The notes beneath the pieces were generated by a model. The model was not told where the DNA came from and did no database searches. It saw only the letters and a list, made by a program, of their open reading frames with translations. Of a stretch of DNA of 64,000 bases, positions 57,244 to 64,000 are shown one piece after another. A program made the translations under genes and the position numbers. Position 1 is the stretch's first letter, and each line of letters begins with the position of its first letter. Source of the DNA: Bacillota bacterium (GTDB taxonomy: Bacteria > Bacillota > Clostridia > Acetivibrionales > DTU013); assembly GCA_023435745.1 (NCBI GenBank), contig JAEZMD010000017.1, forward strand, positions 1 through 64,000, in the 5' to 3' direction.

Positions 57244-58098
57244 ATGTATGAATTTATTCCCGAAATAGTCCACGCTAAGTTGCTGAAAGAGCGTGAGAAG
57301 GCTGCTATTGCGGTAAAGCACTGCAACAGAGAGTATGAGGGCGATATTAAGGCACAGGGCGACAAGGTAAAGATTTTAACCCCTGGTGAAGTTGAACTGT
57401 TCGACTACACACGCAACACCGACATGAGCGACCCCCAGGTACTTGACGGTGCAGCCCAGCATCTTGAAATCACCGAAAGCAAGGCATTCCAGTATTACCT
57501 TGATGATGTCGACAAAAAGCAGATGGAACTCAACAAGGAATTTGAATCGGCTCACCAAAAGAGCGCGGCATACAAGCTGTCTGACTATGCTGACAGTTTT
57601 ATCTTTAAGATGTACGACAAAGGGCAGGCAGTAGATACGACATTCGGAGCGTCTTTCACGAGCGCAGACGTATTGACCTTACTTGCTGCAGCCGACAAAG
57701 CCATGAGGCTTGCAAATGTGCCGGAGGGCGAAACCAAGTATTTGGAAATTTCGCCGGACGTTCACGCAAAGTTTGTCCTTGCAAAGATAATCAAGGACAC
57801 CGACAATAGCAACGTGCTTGAAACAGGGCTTGTTAAAAAGCTATGGGGGTTGGATATTTACGTTTCCAATAACGTACAGAACACGGGCACCACAGTCGGT
57901 TCAACATCTTATTGCCTTGTCAGGACAAAAAAGGCAATAGCATACGCAGAACAGATCAATCAGAGCGAATCAATCAGGCATCCGAAGCGTTTCGGCGACA
58001 TCCACAGGGGACTGTTCCTTTGTGGCGGTAAAGTCGTTGTGCCTAAAGAAATGATTTGCTTTGCAGTAAAGACCGCTGCTGAAGCCAGTGGAAACTAA
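57244..58098 (+). CDS. Major capsid (coat) protein
   Basis: The 284-residue protein follows scaffold and is the natural coat gene. It starts MYEFIPEIVHAKLLKEREKA, as in P22 coat-like proteins of Firmicutes, and has the HK97-type alternation of beta and helical segments with RFGDIHRGLFLCGGKVVVP near the end. AAAGGAG precedes the ATG. The order scaffold-coat supports a podovirus-type head. Confidence 0.88.
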   Translation: MYEFIPEIVHAKLLKEREKAAIAVKHCNREYEGDIKAQGDKVKILTPGEVELFDYTRNTDMSDPQVLDGAAQHLEITESKAFQYYLDDVDKKQMELNKEFESAHQKSAAYKLSDYADSFIFKMYDKGQAVDTTFGASFTSADVLTLLAAADKAMRLANVPEGETKYLEISPDVHAKFVLAKIIKDTDNSNVLETGLVKKLWGLDIYVSNNVQNTGTTVGSTSYCLVRTKKAIAYAEQINQSESIRHPKRFGDIHRGLFLCGGKVVVPKEMICFAVKTAAEASGN

Positions 58099-58114
58099 GA
58101 AAGGGGTGATATAA

Positions 58115-58474
58115 ATGGCTATAACTGCATCTGAAATGACAAGAAATGCTGCCGTCGCGTTGACCTTGAATGACGCGACAGCTTCACAAGCCGTAGGATA
58201 CGACTATCCCGACAGCAGGATTGCTTTAGTCGTACACAACGACAACACAAATGACGGAACTAAAACCGCCACCGTGACAATCTCCAAAGGCACATACCTT
58301 GGGAATGTGGTAGGTGATTTAAAGGTCGATGTCGGTGACGCTGAAAAGGTTGTAATCGGGCCTCTTGAATCCGTGAGGTTCAAGAACACGGCGAGCGAAA
58401 TAACCGTGGGCGTTGCTGTAACAGGCAGCGGCACAGTGTCGAGCGTAAAAATCGGCGTAATCAAATTACCGTAA
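58115..58474 (+). CDS. Possible capsid decoration protein
   Basis: The 119-residue protein is all-beta in composition (Thr, Val and Gly rich, e.g. KTATVTISKGTYLGNVVGDL) and resembles an Ig- or jelly-roll-like decoration protein. It lies right behind the coat gene, the usual place. A strong terminator follows at once. Confidence 0.6.
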   Translation: MAITASEMTRNAAVALTLNDATASQAVGYDYPDSRIALVVHNDNTNDGTKTATVTISKGTYLGNVVGDLKVDVGDAEKVVIGPLESVRFKNTASEITVGVAVTGSGTVSSVKIGVIKLP

Positions 58475-58495
58475 GGGGGCTTATGCCCCCTTTTT
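58475..58495 (+). terminator. Strong terminator behind the coat/decoration genes
   Basis: GGGGGC-ttat-GCCCCC (58475-58490) followed by TTTTT starts immediately after the stop codon of the preceding gene. It would end most transcripts of the coat block and reduce expression of tail genes. Confidence 0.85.
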
Positions 58496-58507
58496 GGGAG
58501 GGATATT

Positions 58508-58789
58508 ATGAAATTCCAGTACAGGCCTAATACATGCGTAATCGACTATGAAAAATTAGTCAAGATATGCATGTTTGACGAAAACGGTTTTTATGAAACC
58601 GATAACCCCAAGAAAATAGAATGGCTCAGAAAACACGCCAAGGGGGTAAAAGTTGTTGAAGAAAGCGAAGAAAAGGAACCTAAAAACCTTCCAGCAGATG
58701 GATTTTATAACTGTAAGAAGTGTGATTTTAAGACCGACAATAATGGTACTCTAATGGCGCATTACCGCAAAGAACACCCTAAAAAGTAG
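58508..58789 (+). CDS. C2H2 zinc-finger phage protein
   Basis: The 93-residue protein has a C-terminal C2H2 finger (CKKCDFKTDNNGTLMAHYRKEH: Cys-x2-Cys-x12-His-x4-His) and an N-terminal part with EKLVKICMFDENGFYETDNPKKIEWL as in small head-joining proteins. A single classical zinc finger is rare in bacterial phage virion regions. GGGAGG precedes the ATG. DNA or protein binding is inferred. Confidence 0.72.
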   Translation: MKFQYRPNTCVIDYEKLVKICMFDENGFYETDNPKKIEWLRKHAKGVKVVEESEEKEPKNLPADGFYNCKKCDFKTDNNGTLMAHYRKEHPKK

Positions 58790-58798
58790 GTGAATTTC

Positions 58799-59749
58799 AT
58801 GTATACAGGCAAAAAGATATTTGACCGGGCAATCTCGATCATAGACGAATTGTCCGACACAGGAACAGTGTCTGACAGTCAAGTTAAGGAGTACAAAAAC
58901 CGCGCTACGTATCTTCTGGATATGTTTCAGAAGGAAGTCGCTAAGTCGGGCGATCTCTTTAAGACTTTTGAAGTGTCCTGCATCCGCAAGAAGAACCTTT
59001 TGGGCGATCTGAACCAATACGGGATAATCAAGGAAAATAACGGGATAACTGAGGAATTCTCAGCCATTGGCGCGCACTGCTTCTATTTTGAAACAGACGG
59101 AGATTGCATAGTAACTTTCACAGAAAACGGCTCTCCAATAAGCGGCAAATACATTTTTAACGGCGGGGCTGAAACCGATTTTGTCGGCACAATCAATATC
59201 ACGGTTCCTGACGGAACAACTTCATTTTTGCCAATAAGAGGCATTCTGAACGCTTCCGGCGGCAACGTAACCATGACAATATCCGGACAGTATTACTTTA
59301 AGCATAACAACCGGGCCCTGTGCGATAAGAAGTACAAATCAGCTTTATATGTGCCGGACTTCAAACCGTGGTACAAGATTGAAATGCCGGACGACTTCAA
59401 GAGCAGAAAGCAGATTGTGAACGAATTTTCACCGTGGCAGTACGAAGAAGGCGGCAACCATCGGTGGGAAGGTAACAACGAATTGTATGTCCTTTTCTCT
59501 TACGAAGGAATCATTCGCATAAAGTATATCCCTATTCCGGCAGAGATAACCTCACTCGATCAAGAACTGGAAATAGACGATATCACGGCACAGGCTGGTG
59601 CCTACTACCTGGCTGAACATTTTGCAATGGCAGACCAGAATGATGGGCTTGTTTCGCTGTGCAAGTCAAAATATAAGGAGTTAAAGGCCGAAAGCATGAT
59701 AAAAACGCCTTTAACGCCAACAGAAATTATAGATGTATACGGATTGTAG
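58799..59749 (+). CDS. Tail accessory / head completion protein (gp4-like place)
   Basis: The 316-residue protein begins with a helical domain (about residues 1-70), then a beta-rich domain with GSPISGKYIFNGG that may be Ig-like, and a C-terminal part with YLAEHFAMADQ. Position after coat and before the large tail protein corresponds to P22 gp4. ATG at 58799 with AGGTGA upstream. Function is by position. Confidence 0.55.
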   Translation: MYTGKKIFDRAISIIDELSDTGTVSDSQVKEYKNRATYLLDMFQKEVAKSGDLFKTFEVSCIRKKNLLGDLNQYGIIKENNGITEEFSAIGAHCFYFETDGDCIVTFTENGSPISGKYIFNGGAETDFVGTINITVPDGTTSFLPIRGILNASGGNVTMTISGQYYFKHNNRALCDKKYKSALYVPDFKPWYKIEMPDDFKSRKQIVNEFSPWQYEEGGNHRWEGNNELYVLFSYEGIIRIKYIPIPAEITSLDQELEIDDITAQAGAYYLAEHFAMADQNDGLVSLCKSKYKELKAESMIKTPLTPTEIIDVYGL

Positions 59750-59759
59750 GTGATGAACT

Positions 59760-61547
59760 ATGTCGGAGGCAAAGCCCTTCACAATTGATCGCTTTTTGGG
59801 CGTGAACAAGTCCGAAACTGAAACCCTGCTGCAATTGGGCGAAGCGTCGGAAATGAGCAATTTTTTAATCACGGACGACGAGAAGCTACAGAAGCAATTC
59901 GGCTACATCCACCAAAACGAAGCAACAGGACAGAAAATAAATGGCGCGTGGTCTGGTTCACTCAATGGGGTGAACCATATTTTATATGCGCGTGGTGGGA
60001 AGGTTTACAAATTAGACGGTACGGAGATTGGAACGATTGTTGATTCCTATCCGACCACTTTTTTTGTGACCAATAACATCGTATATATCCTCGATGGCAC
60101 AGAAATGTACCAGTGGGATGGCGTGACCTTCTCCGTAGTGGCAGGCTACGTTCCAACTGTATACACTGCCGCCCCTCCAACCGGTGGGGGAACGATGCTG
60201 GAAGGGATAAACTACCTCACGGGCAAAAAAGCTATGAAGTTCAGCGGAAATAACACAGCTACATTGTATCAACTGAATGAAACAAACATAGATTCCGTGG
60301 ATAGCGTATATGTCGGTGGCGCACTAAAAACAGTCAGCACGGACTATACCGTCAACCTGATAGCAGGGACTATATCGTTTGTTTCAGCGCCTCCAACCGG
60401 GGTTAACAATGTCATGGTTACGTGGACTAAGGTTGTCGCCGGTGATAGACAGCGCATCACGAATTGCAGATATTACGGTGGTTCATATTACGCCAGATTC
60501 TGGCTATTTGGCAACCCGCTTCACCGCAACACCAGGTATGTATCTGGTGTGACAATGTCAGGAGTTTCCGACCCTACATATTGGCCGAAATTTTCTGATT
60601 CGGATGTCGGAGAATACGCTATTACCGATATTAAAACGCAGTACAGTAAACAACTTATCTGGACGACCGGCGATTCCTCCGGCGCGTCTGCATGGTACAG
60701 TGACAGCGAAACATACACAGACCCCGTAACGGGCATTGTTATTACCCTGTTCCCTGTGTATCCTATAAACGCCAAAGTGGGAAATGTGGCTCCGGGACAG
60801 GTGCAGATTATTACGAATAACCCGTTCACGATCTGGAAAGGTATTTATAAGTGGGTATCAACCTATGTCATGGACGAGAAAAATGCTGAATGGATGTCAA
60901 AGAGGATTCAAAGGGACTTGGATAAACTTGACTTGACCAAGGCCATTACATGGGATTGGGATGATAAGGGGCTATATTTTATCGCAATAGGCAAAAGGAT
61001 ATGGGTTTACAATTACCGCGTAAATACCCGTGCAGAAGACCCGGGAGCATGGTACATTCTCGACCTGCCGCATGAACCAACATGTTTCATTACAGCAGAA
61101 AAGGAACTATATTTCGGCACGACAACAGGGCAGATAATGAAGTTCGATGAAACCGCAAAGACGTACGACGGCGAAACCATTAAAGCAGTTTGGAAGATGG
61201 GATTTTACAATTTCGGTGTAGACTGGATAAGAAAATTTATTCAGAGAATGTATGTGACGATTTTACCAAGAATCAAGACGCACATCAATCTTACTTACGA
61301 TACCGACAAAGGCAGCTTGCAAGAGCCTGTTACAGCCGCGTACGCACTCAATACATTTGACCACATGAATTTCAACCATTTTTCTTTCAAAACAAACTAT
61401 AGCCCTCAGCCGTTTAAATTCAAGATAAGGGCGAAGAAAATAGACTACTTCAAGTTAATTATATCAAACGAAGGTATCGACACAGCAACGGTGCTTTCTA
61501 TTACCCTCCCCGTCCGATCAGGCGGAGAGGTTAAGAACAGGAGTTGA
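59760..61547 (+). CDS. Large tail protein, gp10-like (packaged DNA stabilization)
   Basis: The 595-residue beta-rich protein has no recognised enzyme motif. Segments such as YYARFWLFGNPLHRNTRYVSG and VSDPTYWPKFSDSD, together with the place directly behind the gp4-like gene, suggest a P22 gp10-like tail hub that closes the portal. The call rests mainly on length, composition and place. Confidence 0.5.
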   Translation: MSEAKPFTIDRFLGVNKSETETLLQLGEASEMSNFLITDDEKLQKQFGYIHQNEATGQKINGAWSGSLNGVNHILYARGGKVYKLDGTEIGTIVDSYPTTFFVTNNIVYILDGTEMYQWDGVTFSVVAGYVPTVYTAAPPTGGGTMLEGINYLTGKKAMKFSGNNTATLYQLNETNIDSVDSVYVGGALKTVSTDYTVNLIAGTISFVSAPPTGVNNVMVTWTKVVAGDRQRITNCRYYGGSYYARFWLFGNPLHRNTRYVSGVTMSGVSDPTYWPKFSDSDVGEYAITDIKTQYSKQLIWTTGDSSGASAWYSDSETYTDPVTGIVITLFPVYPINAKVGNVAPGQVQIITNNPFTIWKGIYKWVSTYVMDEKNAEWMSKRIQRDLDKLDLTKAITWDWDDKGLYFIAIGKRIWVYNYRVNTRAEDPGAWYILDLPHEPTCFITAEKELYFGTTTGQIMKFDETAKTYDGETIKAVWKMGFYNFGVDWIRKFIQRMYVTILPRIKTHINLTYDTDKGSLQEPVTAAYALNTFDHMNFNHFSFKTNYSPQPFKFKIRAKKIDYFKLIISNEGIDTATVLSITLPVRSGGEVKNRS

Positions 61548-61551
61548 TTTT

Positions 61552-61743
61552 ATGCTTACGCGCTATGTTAACACGACAGAAATAATCAGGGCACTGGACG
61601 ACGAGCCAAACGATGTCGGCGGGTTGAACGCCGACCAGCTTAAAGCGAAGTTTGACTTGTTCGCAGATGAATTTGTGGAATATTTTAACAATGAGCATCT
61701 GCCTGAGGTTGAAGCAAATACAAGTGCATGGGGGGCGTTATAA
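61552..61743 (+). CDS. Small tail-region protein (63 residues)
   Basis: The 63-residue protein starts with TTEIIRALDDEPNDVGGLNADQLKAKFD, resembling the short conserved start of several phage tail-fibre-associated proteins. Its stop overlaps the next start (TAATG). Unknown role. Confidence 0.5.
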   Translation: MLTRYVNTTEIIRALDDEPNDVGGLNADQLKAKFDLFADEFVEYFNNEHLPEVEANTSAWGAL

Positions 61744-62048
61744 TGGATAAAAGATTATGCAAAGGCACATTAGCGGATTCTAATGGTACGTTGTACACTT
61801 CTCCTACCGCAGAAGGAGGTTATACCATCATTAAGGCTGTTACACTGTGCAATAAGACGGCGGCAGCACAAAAGGCTACAATTAAATTTGCCGGGACTGA
61901 GGTTATTTCCGAACATACGGTTGCTGCCAATGATACAGTAACTATCCCGTTCATCGACCAAATCATTTTGACAACCGAACTCATAGAAGGCCTGTGTGAT
62001 GCTGCCGATGCGATAAACTACTATATCAGTGGCAAGGAGCTGAGCTAA
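61743..62048 (+). CDS. Small beta-rich tail protein (101 residues)
   Basis: The 101-residue product (TSPTAEGGYTIIKAVTLCNKTAAAQKATIKFAGTEV...) is a beta-sandwich-like protein similar to small phage tail or decoration proteins. Its stop overlaps the fibre start. No specific family recognised. Confidence 0.55.
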   Translation: MDKRLCKGTLADSNGTLYTSPTAEGGYTIIKAVTLCNKTAAAQKATIKFAGTEVISEHTVAANDTVTIPFIDQIILTTELIEGLCDAADAINYYISGKELS

Positions 62049-63277
62049 TGAAACTCTACTCTATCGATGATTTTCGGATAGACAACTTCCGCTTGGACAG
62101 GTACAGGCTTGATAATTACAGCATTGATGGGGCAAGCGGGGGCGGAACTATCATCGACCACTCCACCCCCGTAACAGTAGTAAACGCCAATTACGATACA
62201 TCGGGTAACGGTGGAAGAAAGCTTGTAAGACTTAGCAATGGGTGGTTGGTGTGCGCTGTAATTTCAAATGGAGACACAATTAGGCTATATAAGAGTGTGG
62301 ATAATGGAACAACGTGGGGTGCGTTAGGCTATAGATCAATAAATGCAGGTGTTCAAGTGGCCATTACTTCTTATGGGACAATGTTGCATATTATGTATAA
62401 TTGGGCTTCTGGTACGATTACAAACGTCGATACATTTGATGCATTAAATGCAAACGGCGGGACTTGGAATACATTCGCTGGATGGGTATCTAAAAATATA
62501 GACTCATCGCAATCATCGATTGGCACCGGAATATCCATTGCGGTAGACTCCTCCGGCAACCTCTACGCTGCATGGGCAAGCAAAAACGCCACATATCCCA
62601 ACAGCTCCAATATCCGATATAGTAAATCTACAGACGGCGGGGCAACATGGGCGACACCGACGCAGATAACAACAATAAACAACTCCAATAGCAATTACCA
62701 TGCTCCATGTATCGTGCTCGCAGGAACAACGCCCATTATTTTTACACAATATATTGACTATACAACCTACACTATTAAGGCATACGTTTTTACCTCTTCA
62801 TGGACAGAAAAAAATGTATATCAAGCGGCCAACTATATTCAAGCTGACCCATGCGCAGTAGTGGATGGAAACGGTCATATACATGTGGTTTGGACAGGAC
62901 GGGACAGCACAGATGCAGACTATCTTAATATCCGTTACAGCAAAAGCACAGACGGTGGAGCCACATGGTCTTCACCAATCAAATTAACAAACGGTAATCT
63001 ATACCGCCAGACTAGGCCAAGCATAACTTGCGATAAAAGCAATAGAATCTATGTTGTTTGGGCTGGAGATACACCAGATACACCAGGGAATAACTTTGCT
63101 TTAAGGCAGATTGTCTATGACGGCACATGGGGGAGCATAACAGATGTTGTAGAGGGTGCTGCGAGCAATAATGATGTGTCGACGTGCGAAAATTATAAAG
63201 ACTTTACCCAACCCTTAACCATATGGGCCGTAGTTGGTTCAAGCGTTAAATTCAGAGGTGTATGGAGAGAGGCTTGA
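62048..63277 (+). CDS. BNR/Asp-box receptor-binding (fibre) protein
   Basis: The 409-residue protein has a short N-terminal repeat of five-residue units ([FY][RS][IL]D[DNRG], about residues 4-28). A beta-propeller with sialidase-type Asp boxes follows (SVDNGTTWG near 86, STDGGATWA near 193, STDGGATWS near 306). In a tail region this should recognise or cut a host surface glycan. No sialidase arginine triad was traced. Confidence 0.78.
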   Translation: MKLYSIDDFRIDNFRLDRYRLDNYSIDGASGGGTIIDHSTPVTVVNANYDTSGNGGRKLVRLSNGWLVCAVISNGDTIRLYKSVDNGTTWGALGYRSINAGVQVAITSYGTMLHIMYNWASGTITNVDTFDALNANGGTWNTFAGWVSKNIDSSQSSIGTGISIAVDSSGNLYAAWASKNATYPNSSNIRYSKSTDGGATWATPTQITTINNSNSNYHAPCIVLAGTTPIIFTQYIDYTTYTIKAYVFTSSWTEKNVYQAANYIQADPCAVVDGNGHIHVVWTGRDSTDADYLNIRYSKSTDGGATWSSPIKLTNGNLYRQTRPSITCDKSNRIYVVWAGDTPDTPGNNFALRQIVYDGTWGSITDVVEGAASNNDVSTCENYKDFTQPLTIWAVVGSSVKFRGVWREA

Positions 63278-63303
63278 TTAAATATTGCCAAATGGTGTAT
63301 AAT
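63274..63303 (+). promoter_or_regulatory. Promoter before the serine-protease gene
   Basis: TTGATT (63274-63279), an 18-base spacer and TATAAT (63298-63303) lie across the end of the fibre gene, just before the protease ribosome binding site GGAGG. It would allow transcription apart from the late operon. Confidence 0.65.
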
Positions 63304-63324
63304 AATGGCAGGAGGCGAATATAT

Positions 63325-64000
63325 ATGAAAGTTAAGCAAAATATTATATCCTTCCTGCTTGGCATAGCTGTTGCCTTTACGCTTGGCGCAACTTCCGTGT
63401 TTGAGTTTACATTATCCTCCGACACGCTCTATGTAGACGGTGTAAGGGTGGATAAGACCATCTACAAATACGAGGGCAGCAATCATCTGCCCGTGCGTGC
63501 TACGGCAGAGGCGATGGGTGCAGAAGTGGAGTATGTGCCAGGGAGGATAGACATTACAAGCAAGCTGACTGACATAGAAGCGGTGGCGGCTAAATGCAAA
63601 GATTCCTGCGTGATGGTGTATGTCTATAAGGGCAATACGCCAATAGGTAGCGGATCAGGGTTTGCTTATAACGGATATATCATAACCGCCAAACATATAA
63701 CCGACGCAGGAAACCGGTATTTGATATATCCCGACAACAGCAAATATAATACAGTCGCATCAGTCGTAGACATAAAAACAGATTTAGATATTTCTGTGCT
63801 TACAACCGATATTGACTTGCCGTCTGTTACATTAGGCGATTCGGATAAGTTGAAGGAAGGGCAGAAGGTTATTGCCATAACAAGCCCTGCGAGTGTAAAA
63901 AATGCTGTGGATGAAGGGATTTACTACGGAACGACATTAACTAACGGGCGTGACCATATCGGAATATCAGACAGCAACATGGACGCGGGTTCATCAGGTG
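63325..64000 (+). CDS. Secreted trypsin-like serine protease, 3' part missing
   Basis: The frame runs past the window edge. It begins with a signal peptide (about residues 1-26, KQNIISFLLGIAVAFTLGATS). Then comes a Cu-amine-oxidase-N-type stalk domain (LYVDGVRVDKTIYKYEGSNHLPVRATAEAMGAEVEYV) as in clostridial surface proteins. Next is a trypsin-fold protease with His in IITAKHI, Asp in DLDISVL and the expected Ser in DAGSSG near the edge, as in HtrA/Do. GGAGG precedes the ATG. It is probably a lysogenic-conversion gene acting outside the cell. Confidence 0.85.
   Translation, partial: MKVKQNIISFLLGIAVAFTLGATSVFEFTLSSDTLYVDGVRVDKTIYKYEGSNHLPVRATAEAMGAEVEYVPGRIDITSKLTDIEAVAAKCKDSCVMVYVYKGNTPIGSGSGFAYNGYIITAKHITDAGNRYLIYPDNSKYNTVASVVDIKTDLDISVLTTDIDLPSVTLGDSDKLKEGQKVIAITSPASVKNAVDEGIYYGTTLTNGRDHIGISDSNMDAGSSG

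Noticed and set aside
26650..64000. CRISPR array or tRNA gene in the prophage
   Set aside because: No evenly spaced direct repeats of CRISPR length and no cloverleaf-like sequence with a CCA-type acceptor were seen.

Overview
The window looks like a chromosomal segment of a low-to-mid GC Firmicute of class Clostridia, with a large part of a tailed-phage prophage inserted in it. The evidence for Clostridia is the Gram-positive gene order of the S10-spc-alpha ribosomal cluster (secY-adk-map-KOW protein-infA-rpmJ-rpsM-rpsK-rpsD-rpoA-rplQ, then an ECF transporter module, truA, rplM, rpsI), zinc-type S14 and S4, a LID-zinc adenylate kinase, strong AGGAGG ribosome binding sites and frequent TTG starts. 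Genus cannot be fixed from the sequence.

Region 1 (1-2450): the 3' part of a 5S rRNA with its terminator, a NudC-type Nudix hydrolase, meso-diaminopimelate dehydrogenase and a small membrane protein. Region 2 (2490-19650): about 17 kb of co-directional translation genes starting at a good promoter and a long structured leader, and ending at a terminator behind rplQ. It has internal promoters or structured spacers before rplC, rpsM and rpoA. Region 3 (19677-26650): ecfA1, an oppositely oriented RsmC-like methyltransferase, a 0.5 kb non-coding stretch, ecfA2-ecfT, a eukaryote-like hexokinase, truA, and rplM-rpsI with its own promoter and leader. A strong terminator closes rpsI.

Region 4 (26650-64000, continuing past the right edge): a prophage. 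Left to right it has an integrase and repressor on the minus strand; a divergent control region with three operators; early genes (Cro-like, Rha-type regulators, PAPS-reductase-like protein, deoxyribosyltransferase-like protein, peptide deformylase, AbrB-like regulator); a recombination and replication module (coiled-coil ATPase, Sak4-like ATPase, SSB-like protein with an acidic DDELPF tail, DnaD-like replisome organizer with internal repeats); two DNA-methyltransferase-like genes, HNH nuclease, Gp37/Gp68 protein, RusA resolvase and a sigma-like late regulator. Four minus-strand genes follow, each preceded by a GC-rich hairpin. The late genes are terS, terL, portal, scaffold, coat and tail-machine genes whose order resembles P22-like podoviruses. 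Two glycosyltransferase-like genes (one fused to a methyltransferase) and a DEDD exonuclease sit between portal and scaffold. The right end holds a BNR-repeat fibre-like protein and, behind its own promoter, a secreted trypsin-like protease cut by the window edge.

Points most worth a second look are the portal-scaffold glycosyltransferase/methyltransferase/exonuclease insert, the hairpin-headed minus-strand operon, the operator-like site at the phage-host junction, the possible origin inside the replisome organizer, the mutually exclusive hairpins between rpsD and rpoA, and the promoter-equipped protease at the right edge.
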